From NCBI RefSeq assembly GCF_027579695.1, contig NC_083590.1:16664656-16728655 (forward strand): 64,000 nucleotides of DNA, in the 5' to 3' direction. Under the pieces are notes generated by a model that had not been told where the DNA came from, searched no databases, and saw nothing but the letters and a program-made list of their open reading frames with translations. This stretch comes from Neoarius graeffei. Its lineage: Eukaryota; Chordata; Actinopteri; Siluriformes; Ariidae. Made by a program: the position numbers and the translations under genes. Positions 44,557 to 56,179 of this stretch are shown one piece after another (position 1 is the stretch's first letter; each line of letters begins with the position of its first letter).

Positions 44557-45009
44557 GGTGACCTACAGCCTGTGTGTGTGTGTAGGCAATGAGATCAACG
44601 AAAACAAGGATATTGTGGGAATATTTTAATAAGTCGAGGGAACGACATAGGATATCATTCCCACGCCTTGGATATAAACCGAGGGAACGCGTTTTAAGAC
44701 GTTCCCTCACTTTTTAATAACCCGTGCGCACGCCTTTATAACTCGAGCGCACGTATTAATATCTCGTGCTCACGCCTTAATGAAAGCGAGGGAACGATTT
44801 AATATCTCGTGCACACGCCTTAATGAAAGCGAGGGAACGATTTGTAACTCGTCCCCTCACTTTTAACTACCCGCGCGCACGCCTTAACGCAAAGCGTGCG
44901 CACGGGTTGTAACTCGTGCGCGCGCATTAATATCTCGTGCACACGCCTTATAAGTCGTTCCCACGCTTTGTTATTTTTTTATTCACCATGTCCCCTCTAC
45001 GGCTCCGTA
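44557..45009 (-). repeat. Outer right terminus of the composite transposon
   Basis: Same layout as 41267-41791 but with only one copy of the terminal unit and an extra GAGGGAACGATTTAATATC repeat near 44790. Ends CCCCTCTACGGCTCCGTA. Confidence 0.85.
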
Positions 45010-46584
45010 GATTATCTTCACATTAAGTTCATTAATAGTATGCATAACTATTGTCTTTGTATTTAGTTTCGGCTACAACATGATCACAATTTATTCTACT
45101 AATGTCAAATTTAGGTGGTAAATTTTTCTTTCATATGCAAAATCCTTCGGAGTGGTTTCTAGATCCACTTCTTTTGAGTGGACTTCTTGGTTTTAATAAC
45201 CTGCTTGTTTGCTGAACACAAACATGGCAATAAGTTCTTGTGCGAATGGATCAGACTCCACTTTTGGATCATTAACCCCTTCTGACTGAGAATGACCTGC
45301 ATCCGTACAGCTTTAAATACAAGACCTACAATCTAAAAATGTGTTTTTATTGCATTTATTTAAATTCCCATCTGTAACAGGGAGTGATGTTGCATCCCAT
45401 GAATACACTTTACAGTAGATTATTAGATTCTAATAGAATAGATGAGCCAAAATAATTGGAGATCTTTTTTAATGGGCCCCGACTCGGTACAAGTATGAAT
45501 AGGTGGGCTTTAAAGCAGAAAAGGTTGAGAACCCCTGCTCTACAGGGCCTGGATCTTGATGCATTTAATGCTGAGCGGTCAGTCCACCTATGGTGGACGG
45601 AGGGACGGCGTGAACGGTGCCCACAATTTGCAGAGGCTGCATAGGAAGCTGATGTAGATGAGGAGGACAGGTTGTTTAATTTCCTCCTGAATGCAACGGC
45701 AGACTGAATGATGAGATAGTACTGCAGTCCAGACTCCTGTTTTATAATGTTTTTAGTTTTATAATTCATCTTTGCAATTTTGATAGTCATTGTGAGGCAG
45801 GACAAAGTGTGTTTTGTGTCCGAAACTCGATATAAAAAGTATTATGTACTCGCACCATATGTAAGTCTTACATATGTGATTTATGTTTCAATGTTTTCAG
45901 GACTTGTCTTGTTGCTCTGTTGCAGAAATAAATGTTTTAAAAAATAATTTATGTACTTTTTTGTCTAAATAACTCAATTATACCCCTAGAAAACATATCA
46001 GTGTTGCCATAAACTGTGTACTTGAAAACTTTTGCTGAAATACCGCAAAATTTGAGGGCAAAAGAAAATTCAAAGGGGGCAAAAATTTGAGGGCCTTTGC
46101 TCTGCAGGGAAAAAGGTGACAAGAGTAAATGTTGAGGCCTGTTATGACCTGATAAAAGGTTTTATTCAAGTGGTGAAAACAGACTTTCCCAGAGAACTGA
46201 TTAGAAACCCCATTCTTATTTACTTTTATTACATCATAATATGATTTTATTACATGATAATTATTCTTTTGTTTTAATATCCTGATATCATTTATAAATT
46301 AAAATTTTTGTTCCGTTGACCTTCACAGCTTTTCTTCTGTCTGCTGTTCTCTGTTCAGCTTCAGCTGCTGATGGTTTAATATCACCCACAACAGAGGAGA
46401 GAAACTCCATATAACACTCAGTATTATCATTATTAATTACACTGTTAATGAGAATAAACAGGTGATATTAAATCCTCATGACATTCTGAATAATAAAATT
46501 AATTTTACACTCATCATCTTTAAAGTAAGAATTAAACCAAGATGAAAACCTGTTGATGAAGTGTGTGTCATTGTGTCTCTGCAG
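45010..46584 (+). repeat. Copy of 17748-18477 plus 20148-20989, without the minisatellite element
   Basis: The sequence is collinear with the first copy, including the hAT-type end near 45540 and the U1 intron. At about 45745 it passes straight from TCCTGTTTTATAATG into the right flank, so this is the empty site of the element at 18478-20147. Confidence 0.85.
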
Positions 46585-46758
46585 GTTGTGTGGTTGTGGT
46601 GTCTCAGATGAAGGCTGTGCTGCTCTGAGTTCAGCTCTGAGATCAAACCTTTCACACCTGAGAGAACTGAATCTGAATAATAATAATCTGGGAGACTCAG
46701 GAGTGAAGCGTCTCTGTGCTGGACTGGAGAGTCCTCACTGTAAACTGGAGACACTGAG
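46585..46758 (+). CDS. LRR exon 6
   Basis: A 174-base exon. Distinguishing residues: L-C-G-C, S-N-L-S-H (Leu for Pro), [18 protein letters not shown] (Ser for Asn), Arg-type last codon. U1 intron before, class A with V-SINE after. Confidence 0.85.
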
Positions 46759-46861
46759 GTAAGATCATCTCTCTGAGAGTCACAATAACTCACTAAAGCA
46801 GCAGTTAATAGTTGTATACAGTGTTGTTTATCAATTAAAATTTTCCGTAAAAGTAAAACAT

Positions 46862-47962
46862 GTGGGCGGCACGGTGGTGTAGCACTGTCGCCTCACAGTA
46901 AGAAGGTTTTGGGTTCGAACGCAGCGGCTGACGAGGGCCTTTCTTTGTGGAGTTTGCATGTTCTCCCCATGTCTGTGTGGGTTTCCTCCAGGTGTTCCGG
47001 TTTCCCCCACAGTCCAAAGACATGCAGGTTAGGTTAACTGGTGACTCTAAATCAGGGGTGGGCAATTATTTTTTTCATGGGGCCACGAGAAACAGAAAAT
47101 TTTGTGGAGGGCCGGACCAAAAGGCTGAACTAAATTCTGCATAATATTAATTGTATTTCTTTATATAAAGCGGTAAATAACATTGTTTTTACAAGCTGAT
47201 AAGACTAGTAAGAGTATGGAAAAAAATAGGTTGCCTTACAAAAAATGCCATTTATTCAATCAAATTTCCCAAAACAATGGTGAACAAAATGTGAACGTTT
47301 GTACCATTTTTCTTTCAGTCACATTCACCCCAAAACACAATAAAGACATTACAATATTGTCTTTCTACTCTAAATATCAAGCAAGATACATCATATTATA
47401 ATAATGATGCCCATATTTGTAGTTTAATCACCTCATTTGGTGTTTTTCGCCAGAGATCAGCTCCGGCGCCTGCTGGTGACGTCACACTATGTGATTGGCT
47501 GGACCGTTTGAAGGATGACGTCCAAGTTTGTGGTTGGTCTGGACAAATTACGGAAGTAGTTATCGCGGGATTAGGTTTCGTGGGATTTCATGTCATGTTC
47601 ATGTCGCGCACATAGCGTTTTGTTGAACACAACTTCAAAATAAAAGCAATGCACATTCAGTCCATGCATGAGGTAAAAGCAGAAAATACGTTTATTTTGT
47701 AATTTCTAATTAACCTTACGCGGGCCGGTCAGAATGAACCAAAGGGCCGGATGCGGCCCGCGGGCCGGAAAATGCCCAGGTCTGCTCTAAATTGACCGTA
47801 GGTGTGAATGTGAGTGTGAATGGTTGTTTGTGTCCGTCAGTCCTGTGGTGACCTGGTGAATTGTCCAGGGTGTACCCCGCCTTTCGCCCGTAGTCAGCTG
47901 GGATAGGCTCCAGCTTGCCTGCGACCCTGTACAGGATAAGCGACTACAGATGATGGATGGAT
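46862..47962 (+). mobile_element. V-SINE with nested hAT (47053-47784)
   Basis: Head lacks the A-box part (GTGGTGTAGCACTG, a short deletion) but keeps GGTTCGAAC. The 732-bp hAT interrupts it at CTCTAAAT (47045-47052, 47785-47792), exactly as at 27924. The tail is the old type (CCGTCAGTCCTGTGGTG). Flanked by GTAAAACATG/GTAAAGCATG. Confidence 0.9.
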
Positions 47963-48510
47963 GTAAAGCATGCAGAACAAATATATTACTCATGAATTGA
48001 TCAGTTCTCCTCAGAATCACTTTCACTTTAAAGAAATAATTAAGTGTCTTTACAGTTAAATATGTGATAATTAAAAATCCAGTCAAGCAGAGATAAATTC
48101 TCCAAAACATGACTTTTCACTTAAACCTTTAAATTATTGACTTTTTGCTGAATCATTTGCACCTCGAGTAAACTTAATGTCAGTAACAGTGGGAATGTTT
48201 GAGTCATTATTAATAATAGCTTGTGATTGTTGAAGAGAATAGAGACAGTCCAACATGAGAGACATCATTTTCACAACCACTATTACACCACACTCAAAAA
48301 AACCAACATGGGTGTCTGTTACATGAACCTAATTCTAACATGTAATGGTTGACATTTAGGTCACTCAACAAAATTGTTTCTGGCTAAGTTAACGCATTTT
48401 ACTTGGGTGGAAATACTTTCCATAATTTTATTACGTTCACTGAGCAAGTTATTTTTTTGAGTGCAAGATGAAAATCTGTTGATGAAGTGTGTGTCATTGT
48501 GTCTCTGCAG
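47963..48510 (+). other. Rest of class A intron, U2 intron, and a small MITE
   Basis: Intron sequence like 29055-29427, with an insertion at 48291-48463 described separately. Confidence 0.8.
48291..48463. mobile_element. 173-bp MITE
   Basis: Inverted ends CACTCAAAAAAA and TTTTTTTGAGTG (AAC near both). The paralogous introns (for example TTACACCAAGATG at about 29380) lack it, giving a CA duplication (48289-48290, 48464-48465). Superfamily not determined; Tc1-like by size and ends. Confidence 0.8.
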
Positions 48511-48684
48511 GTTGTGTTGTTGTGGTGTCTCAGATGAAGGCTGTGCTGCTCTGAGTTCAGCTCTGAGATCAAACCCCGCACACCTGAGACAACTGGATCT
48601 GTCGAAGAATAATCTGGGAGACTCAGGAGTGAAGCGTCTCTGTGCTGTACTGGAGAATCCTCACTGTAAACTGGAGACACTGGG
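48511..48684 (+). CDS. LRR exon 7
   Basis: A 174-base exon. Distinguishing residues: L-C-C-C, N-P-A-H, L-S-K-N-N, Gly-type last codon. Differs from exon 5 only at the third residue and at one Asp/Asn position. U2 intron before, class B after. Confidence 0.85.
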
Positions 48685-49374
48685 GTAAGATCATCTCTCT
48701 GAGAGTCACATGACCTGCTCCTCAGTAAGACACATTCTCTAATAGTGAGACTGAAGCAGAGGTTTTAGGTTCATCATCAGTGTCCTGAGGAGGAAGATTG
48801 TTTCTTTTCACTGCACACTGATGATTTGTCACAGAGTCTTTGGGTCAGATGGACGTATGTGAGAAGCTGCAGCACAAAACGGGACTTGATCCGACTGCAG
48901 TGTGTCTGAAATCACTGTGAAATTTACTAGAACACTGTAACTAATCACACAAACTGCACGTGAGACACAAACTAACTGCCCTCTTCAAAAAATTGAAGCT
49001 TTAAACTCCGTTATTTCAATAAAATGACTCCTTGAAAGAAAGGAAAAGCGAAACCATAAATCTTGTGTCATCTGCATAGCTGTTTGTGTGACTGTGACAG
49101 ATTGATCTCTATGTAGACATCAGTGCTGTGATATGATAAAGAGCAATACCACTGGCATCACAGCATGAAATACAACATGAAATACGTTTCTTCTTCTTCT
49201 TCTTTCATGAAACTTCACCTTTGGTTTTCTTTTTACCTTTAGCCTGAAGGTTTATTCATTATTCCATCTCTACAAGAAAAGTCTTATTTGTGACGGAGGG
49301 CCATGAAACGAACAATAAATCATGCGACGCAGATTGTTCACTCGCTGTTGACATAAAATGTAACATTTTGTTGT
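48685..49374 (+). other. Class B intron, then unrelated non-coding sequence
   Basis: Class B homology stops at about 48984 (ACTGCCCTCT). The following sequence up to the THAP exon has a short (TTC)n near 49190 and nothing recognised. Confidence 0.65.
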
Positions 49375-49626
49375 CTAAACTTGTGGTTTTTGGCGTTCAC
49401 TGATGATTTCTGGTGGTTTTATCGTGACGAAGTCTCTGGTTGGAATCGAATACCTTCTTTCATAACAGCTGTCTTTCAAATGTGCTGAGCAGAGCGCAGT
49501 GTATTTGCTCAGAGGTTCGTGAAAGTCCATGCAATACGGTTGCACAAATTTGACCCAGTTTCTTCTCGGAGTCGGATCGGATGGGATCTGATGCATCCTT
49601 ATACCCGGGGTAAAGGTTGTGTTCAT
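49375..49626 (-). pseudogene. THAP-domain exon
   Basis: The minus-strand frame reads M-H-Q-I-P-S-D-P-T-P-R-R-N-W-V-K-F-V, then F-H-E-P-L-S-K-Y-T-A-L-C-S-A-H-L-K-D-S-C-Y-E. That is the second half of a THAP zinc finger (the conserved Trp, the C-S-x-H pair, and a Phe-like position). The first Cys pair would be on an upstream exon, which is not visible to the right. After the domain come about 25 residues and a stop. It could belong to a THAP-type transposon or a decayed host THAP gene. It lies inside the segment that is repeated inverted at 3893-5107. Confidence 0.7.
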
Positions 49627-50776
49627 AAAACTAACATTATTTGGTGCTTCAATGACACAATATCAGCCTCCTGTTTGTTTGGGTTTCCTGTCCGCTGTAG
49701 TGGAATGCGATATGTGATGGTAAGTTTGCAATGAATGTGACGTCACGGCGGTGTTGTATGATGTGTCTTGGTTGTGAGTTCTGAACTGACAATTTTTTAG
49801 TAAACCCACGAAACTTCAGTTTTCATTCCTGTCATCTCAAACTTGGCAAGTATTTGTTTCAACAGTATGTTTAATGATATACTTCGAAAAAAATTGTTTC
49901 ATGTGCACTTTAAGTCTTCAAAAGTACTTTTTAATGATTTGATGTTTTTCTTGTTTCCTTTTTAATGTCAAGGTGTTGTTGTATTGTTGCCACGATGCAT
50001 TTACAGAATCTCATGACTCAGAAACAACCTACTGAATGCAGTTTTGTAAAACCTGTAGAATAAAAAGTGTGTAGAATATGATACAAAGCCTGTAGAAATG
50101 CTGATAGAAACACTGTTGAATGAACAAAAGTACAGCGTTGTTGCTGTTTTCGTTTTTTAACACCCCACCCTGCCAACTAATGTTTATATCCCTCACCATG
50201 CTTTCTCAGGTTGGATGGGAAATTTGTGTAACAGTGATGATGTTTGTGCGGTAAAGAGAGCAAACATTTAAAACAACACAAATCTTTCTTCATTTCAAAA
50301 ATCTCAAACATGGACTTCAGATCTGGCCTTGGGTGCTCTGGTGAGGAACCATCATTTTTATCTGCTGTAGTCATCCTTACCATCATCACCACCACCAAGT
50401 TCACACTGAACTGTTCAACAAATGCAGCAAGCACTTTGAACTTGATCGAAGGCGGAGTTTACTGTGATTTGGTTTTCTCCTGTCACGAACACAGCGTATG
50501 GCCTCGCATTTTAGAAAAGAAATGAAAATTCATCTGCTGATATGAAAGCTGTGTTTCAGAGTAACGAGTAACAGGAACCTTCAGAGAAATGTCCTGGAAT
50601 CAAGAGTCCAATATTTGTCCTTTGATTGTAGTGGAGTAAAAGTCTTAAGTTTCCAAAAGATGAACGCTCGAGTAAAGTATAGATATGAAAAATGTCCTTA
50701 AGTTCAGAACACCAGTAAATGTACTTCGTTCCTGTCCACCCCTGTTTTGGGATATTTTGAGTTTCAGGTGATCCAG
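49559..50776 (+). repeat. 1.2-kb segment, inverted partner of 3893-5107
   Basis: Mirror of the left copy as described there. Contains no other ORF that looks real; the reading frames here have no family resemblance. Confidence 0.85.
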
Positions 50777-51596
50777 AGTGTGTTAATACAAATAGATCAG
50801 TAGATAAATTAGGGGATAACAGTTGCATGTAGAATTGAATAATACTGAAGGGCAGCGATTAAACATGTGGAAACCAGTTGATGTCATTGAAGGAGAAAAA
50901 CGTTTATGTGTTGAATGATGTCATTTTGTCCCAAGAAGTATCGAAGCTGTGAGCTGAAGATGGAAGCGACAGCCAACTAACTAGACTTACAAACAACACA
51001 TTTCCAAAAATCAATGCAAATAATCAAACACAACTTTTACTTGTAGTTTATTTACAATATTTACAAATTACACCTCTATTACAGGCTCCAGTGTCCAATA
51101 AACATGCAGATTTTTTTTCTGTGTAAAACCTTCACTGTGTTTAGTTTGAAAATCTTTTTCTTCACATTAAATTTGTTTAATAGCTGAAATGTAATGACGC
51201 AGACACTGGGCCGATAGAACCATGTGGAGTTTGCAGTAATACAGAATTATAATTAAAATCTTTACTGTTATTATGACCTGATAAAAGGTTTTATTCAAGT
51301 GGAAAAAACAGACTTTCACAGAGAACTCATTAGAAACACCATTCTTATTTACTTTTATTACATCATAATATACATTTATTACATGCTAATTATTCTTTGT
51401 TCTTCTAATATCCTGACATCTTTTATAAATTGCAACTTTTTTGACCTCCACAGCTTTTGTTCTTTTCCTGCTGTAGCTCTGTGATTTATTGATTTCCGGT
51501 CAGACAGGGAGAGACAACACACAGAGTGTAAGGGGAAGAACATGTCCAGTCTGTAAATCACTGGCACCAGGAACAAATAAGGAGCACCTGGGAACA

Positions 51597-51648
<52 letters not shown>

Positions 51649-52056
51649 TTAGCCAAGTAGCTCATCATGAGTATCTCCATAAAACTCCTTCAGCACTGGG
51701 CTGTGATCATTTCAGTCGCTCACTAATTAGAGAACAAATGAAATGTCTGATCTGTTCAGATAAATATGACTCTGCCTCGAACTCTGCCTGCTTCATCTAA
51801 ACCTGACTTTTGAAACTCTTTTCCTTTCTCCTCTTATAAATATTTTAGATCAGACTCTTATTTCCCGATTTGGTGATCAGATTAGATGTTGCGTGTTTAT
51901 CCCATGTGTCAGTGATGACGTGTGCAGCAGAAAACTCAAATCCGAGCAGCTCGAACTGTGAATTACTGTTACAGCATTTCAGTGTATTGTCGACTCGGAG
52001 TTTGTACTTTTGTCATTTATGAAAATGAAATGGTGCAGTGAAAGATTTGAGGACCT
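50777..52056 (+). other. Non-coding; LRR-array flank with (CA)n
   Basis: From about 51270 (TTATGACCTGATAAAAGG) it repeats 20548 and 46141 for about 200 bases. A (CA)n tract lies at 51604-51646. From 51895 it matches the upstream intron of the long LRR exon type. No gene is recognised. Confidence 0.7.
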
Positions 52057-52064
52057 GTTTGATC

Positions 52065-53622
52065 CAGGCCCGCCGACAGGGGGGGACAAACGGGTATATT
52101 GTCCCGGGCCCAGGAATGGGGGGGGCCCAGAACTGGGCTCTCATGAAGTTGCGATTATTTTATTTCCTTTCAAAATGTGTTGATTTGGGGGAGAAATGTG
52201 CTATATTTGCATTCAATAAATGATTTCTAGATCTTTTGCCTTTATTGTCTTTGAAAAAGGCGTCAGTAACCCCCTACCACCCCTAATGCAAAAATGGTTT
52301 GGTCTGACTCTTTCAGCCCGTCCCTTCTGTGTGTGTGTGAGAGAGAGCGAGCAGCCCCTCCCCCAACCTGCGCGTTACGAGCAGAGTGTCAAAGGATTTT
52401 CTCAGAGCGCTCCCTCCAAACAACGGGGATTTACATGAAAACGGAAGGAGATATTCACAAAATTATTTCACAGTGAGCGCCATAAGGCTCTCCTGAACAC
52501 GCTGATGTAATGTTTTTGTCTGTAGTGTAAAAAAATGAGGTCACTAGAGTGAGTTAAAAACGAGTGACTTTTCTGCCAAGTTTTATAATGTGAGTCTATG
52601 GGGCTGGGCGGCTGTGCTCTCCTCACTTTCAGGCTTCTCATTCAAAAACTGCAAGTCCTATCGTGTAGGTAGACACATTGTGTGAATCAGGACAAGTGTG
52701 GCTACTACTTTTGAGAAAATTATGTGTGGAGTGAAAATTGGGGCTGAAAACACAGTTTAAATGAGAAAGTTTGAGCTATTTTTCCAAGCTCTCTACACTA
52801 ACTTAACGAACTCCACTGGTGTGTAACGCAATAGACACCCATTATAAAGCCGGACTTTCTCAGGCTTTATAAGGGGGAGGGGGGGTGGGAGCATGGCGAG
52901 GGTGGGCGTGTTTCTTTTCAAAATATGGCTTGCGGGAACCGTTATTCCAAAATCTCATACCCCACCTTTAAGGGGAAAAAAACGCTTTGACAATCAGCGT
53001 GCGTGCCATTTGCCAACATGCACAAGTCAGGAGCACAGAAAAGAAAAGAGAAAAAGAGAGGAAGAAACCAAGAGACTCAGGGGCTCACTGCATAAATATT
53101 TTAAAAAAGATTCGGATGATGCAGCAGGTACTAGCAAAGGCAGTGGGGCAGCTGAGCCAGGTAAGACACAGCCAACTTTTTCCAGCCCCATAAAGTAACC
53201 CCAACCAAGGCACGCACGGCATGCAATTAATGTTACAAACGAGGGGAGAGCAAGTCACACTGAACACCATATCAAACGCACAGGGCATTGAATCATTTCA
53301 TAACACAACAGCTTAATAACATTGTGTTTCATATATCTGATTGAAGCTAAGAATATTCACATTAGCCCGCAATCATATCCCGCCGTTTCTCGAGCGGTGT
53401 GTTGTTCTCTGCTTTTCACACTGGACAGTACGCACTCACAGTATACTATGTTCGCCCCCAGCCCTGCCCGAAATCCCCTGTCCATCGCTGCTCCTTCAAG
53501 AGCACCCCAATCGCGTGAGTAGAGACTGGGATAAGAGAGGTGGGTGTGTGGGTTGGCCCGGGGGGGGGGGGGCTATTCAGAGCATTTTGTCCCGGGCCCA
53601 GCCAAAGCTGTCAGCGGCCCTG
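52065..53622 (+). mobile_element. Non-autonomous hAT (1558 bp), ZMYM/DUF4371-like start retained
   Basis: Left end CAGGCCCGCCGACAGGGG, right end GACAGCGGCCCTG-type (read as CAGGGCCGCTGACAG inward). GTTTGATC is duplicated exactly (52057-52064, 53623-53630). The paralogous intron at 26741-26756 is empty. A transposase start is present at 53018; the rest is deleted. Confidence 0.9.
53018..53196 (+). pseudogene. hAT transposase N-terminus, frameshifted
   Basis: The ATG at 53018 reads M-H-K-S-G-A-Q-K-R-K-E-K-K-R, then the frame changes within an AG-rich stretch to E-E-E-T-K-R-L-R-G-S-L-H-K-Y-F-K-K-D-S-D-D-A-A-G-T-S-K-G. This is the lysine-rich start of ZMYM/DUF4371-type hAT transposases, comparable to the fragment at 9114. 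It stops soon after, with no zinc finger or catalytic region. Confidence 0.65.
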
Positions 53623-53670
53623 GTTTGATCATTTGTGTGAGTTTATTATGTATTATTTTATTTCCTTCAG

Positions 53671-53865
53671 GATCAGTTGTGATGCAATTAAAGGGAGAAG
53701 CGCTGAAGCTCTGGTCTCAGTGCTCAACTCAGAAACCTCCAGTCTGAGAGAACTGCATCTGACTGTGAAGACACTGGATCTGACTGGGAATAAACTAGAA
53801 GACTCAGGAGTGAAGCGTCTCTGTGCTGTACTGGAGAATCCTCACTGTAAACTGGAGACACTGAG
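53671..53865 (+). CDS. LRR exon 8, long type (195 bp)
   Basis: Acceptor TTTCCTTCAG, donor GTAAGA. Nearly identical to exon 3; the visible differences are C-D-A for C-D-T and L-E-T for V-E-T. The hAT at 52065 lies only 48 bases upstream (40 after its right target duplication), in the intron, leaving the polypyrimidine tract intact. Class A intron after it, without SINE. Confidence 0.85.
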
Positions 53866-54332
53866 GTAAGATCATCTCTCTGAGAGTCACAATAACTCAC
53901 TAAAGCAGCAGTTAATAGTTGTATACAGTGTTGTTTTTCAATTTAATTTTCTGTAAAAGTAAAACATACAGAGCAAATATATTAGTCATGAAGTGATGAT
54001 TTCTCCTCAGAATCACTTTTACTTTAAAGAAATAATTAAAATGTCTTTACAATTAAATATGTGTTCATTAAAAATCCAGTCAAGCAGAGATAAATTCTAC
54101 AAAACCTGACTCTTCACTTAAACCTTTAAATTATTGACTTTTTCCTGAATCATTTGCACCTCGAGTAAACTTAATGCCAGTAACAGTGGTAATGTTTGAG
54201 TCATTATTAATAATAGCTTGTGATTGGTGAAGAGAATAGAGACAGTCCAACATGAGAGACATCATCTTCACAACCACTATTACACCAAGATGAAAATCTG
54301 TTGATGAAGTGTGTGTCATTGTGTCTCTGCAG
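53866..54332 (+). other. Class A intron (no SINE) and U2 intron
   Basis: Collinear with 26985-27448. Nothing else. Confidence 0.8.
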
Positions 54333-54506
54333 GTTGTGGGGTTGTGGTGTCTCAGATGAAGGCTGTGCTGCTCTGAGTTCAGCTCTGAGATCAAACCCCT
54401 CACACCTGAGACAACTGGATCTGACTAATAATAATCTGGGAGACTCAGGAGTGAAGCGTCTCTGTGCTGTACTGGAGAATCCTCACTGTAAACTGGAGAA
54501 ACTGGG
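54333..54506 (+). CDS. LRR exon 9
   Basis: A 174-base exon. Distinguishing residues: L-W-G-C, L-D-L-T-N-N-N, and L-E-K-L-G at the end (Lys for Thr). U2 before, class B after. Confidence 0.85.
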
Positions 54507-55613
54507 GTAAGATCATCTCTCTGAGAGTCACATGACCTGCTCCTCAGTAAGACACATTCTCTAATAGTGAGACTGAAGCAGAGGTTTTAGGTTCATCATC
54601 AATGTCCTGAGGAGGAAGATTGTTTCTTTTCACTGCACACTGATGATTTGTCACAGAGTCTTTGGGTCAGATGGACGTATGTGAGAAGCTGCAGCACAAA
54701 ATGGGACTTGATCCGACTGCAGTGTGTCGGAAATTTATGACTTTACTTTAGAAATTAATGAAAATGAATTTTCACCAGATGAAAAAAAAGTTTCCAACTG
54801 ACCGTCTCAGATTTGCTTCATAGTTTTTGAATAAAGTCACTGCTCCAAATAAATAGTGTGTAAAATTCCAGGCTTGTATCTGTATTAGTTTCTGAGATAT
54901 CGAGGCTTTTAACAGGCAGCGTGGCTCGAATTTTACAGTAAAACAAGTGCAACAGAAAAACATTACAAAGATCAATTCATTATTATTTTTAACTGTTCTT
55001 TCTGGTTGCATTAATTTTTTAGGGATAGTGTGGAATGTCGAGTTTCAAAGTTATTATTTTTTTTTTTATTCATCCCAGGACCCCCCTAAATCCAGCCCTG
55101 ACGTGGATATTGATAATTGCTGTTTTTTTTTTTAACTGTTGTTGTTGTTGTTCTCCACAGTTTATTGTTGATGAAATTAAATAATGAAGATGAGCTCAAA
55201 GTGCAGACTGTCAGCTTTATTTTGAGGAAACTTGCATCCAGATTGGGTGACTGGTATTGAAATTACAGTACTGTTTATATGTGCTCCATCTTTTTTGAAG
55301 AATGAAAAACTAATTAGACAAACGAACACCATCATAAATTACACTGACATTTTTATTCCTCCGACACTGAGAGGTGAAACTGGTATGTTTGCGGGTTTTC
55401 TTTCCATTTTTCCTGAAATTCTTGTTCTCACGCTGTCTCAAGAACGAGTGGCTGAATGTTTGTAGGATTTATATGGAATAATCATTGTTTACTTCTCTGA
55501 TTCTACAATAATATAAATCTATAGTGTTCTATAAATGCACTCTGTAGACTCTGGAGAAACAAGTTTATTGCCCCTGTGTAGTGCACTATAAGTCTAGTAG
55601 AGAACCATCTGAG

Positions 55614-55651
<38 letters not shown>

Positions 55652-55901
55652 TAAAGTTCATGGTCTCTCTGCTGTTCTCTGTTGAGCTTCATCTGCTGAT
55701 GGTTTAATATCACACACAACAGAGGAGAGAAACTCAATATAACACTCAGTATTATCATTATTAATTACACTGTTAATGAGAATAAACAGGTGATATTAAA
55801 TCCTCATGACATTCTGAATAATAAAATTAATTTTACACTCATCTTTAAGAATTACACCAAGATGAAAATCTGTTGAAGTGTGTGTCATTGTGTCTCTGCA
55901 G
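54507..55901 (+). other. Class B intron variant, then U1 intron of exon 10
   Basis: 54507-54968 is the plus-strand partner of the inverted copy at 1-390. It is followed by T-rich sequence, a (GTT)n near 55140, a stretch of unknown origin up to 55610, a (TC)n at 55615-55648, and the U1 intron landmarks. Confidence 0.75.
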
Positions 55902-56075
55902 GTTGTGGGATTGTGGTGTCTCAGATGAAGGCTGTGCTGCTCTGAGTTCAGCTCTGAGATCAAACTCCTCACACCTGAGACAACTGGATCTGACTAATAA
56001 TAATCTGGGAAACTCAGGAGTGAAGCGTCTCTGTGCTGTACTGGAGAATCCTCACTGTAAGGTGGAGACACTGAG
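55902..56075 (+). CDS. LRR exon 10
   Basis: A 174-base exon. Distinguishing residues: L-W-D-C, S-N-S-S-H (Ser for Pro), L-D-L-T-N-N-N, L-G-N-S-G-V, V-E-T-L-R. U1 before with a 3-base shorter tract ahead of the acceptor; class A with a 5'-truncated SINE after. Confidence 0.85.
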
Positions 56076-56179
56076 GTAAGATCATCTCTCTGAGAGTCAC
56101 AATAACTCACGAAAGCAGCAGTTAATAGTTGTATACATTGTTATTTATCAGTTAAAATTTTCTGTAAAAGTAAACATGC

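Larger units (their letters stand above)
31287..45009. mobile_element. Large DDE transposon with HECT ligase and transposase genes, plus palindromic derivative
   Basis: The outer ends are TACGGAGCCGTAGAGGGG and its reverse complement. The same terminus also occurs internally at 41774-41791, so the complete unit is probably 31287-41791 (10,505 bp) and 41792-45009 is a second, rearranged piece. The two unit genes start near opposite termini and converge. The left flank equals about 17640-17672, while the right flank starts at the equivalent of 17748, so about 75 bases of host sequence are missing and no clean target duplication is seen. The integrase-like transposase and TA-C ends would suit the IS3EU group of eukaryotic DNA transposons, but I could not verify this. 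Confidence 0.8.

Noticed and set aside
51481..51640. Possible NLR N-terminal (zinc-ring-like) exon with C-P-V-C
   Set aside because: Only one C-x-x-C is present, followed directly by a (CA)n tract; too little to support an exon.
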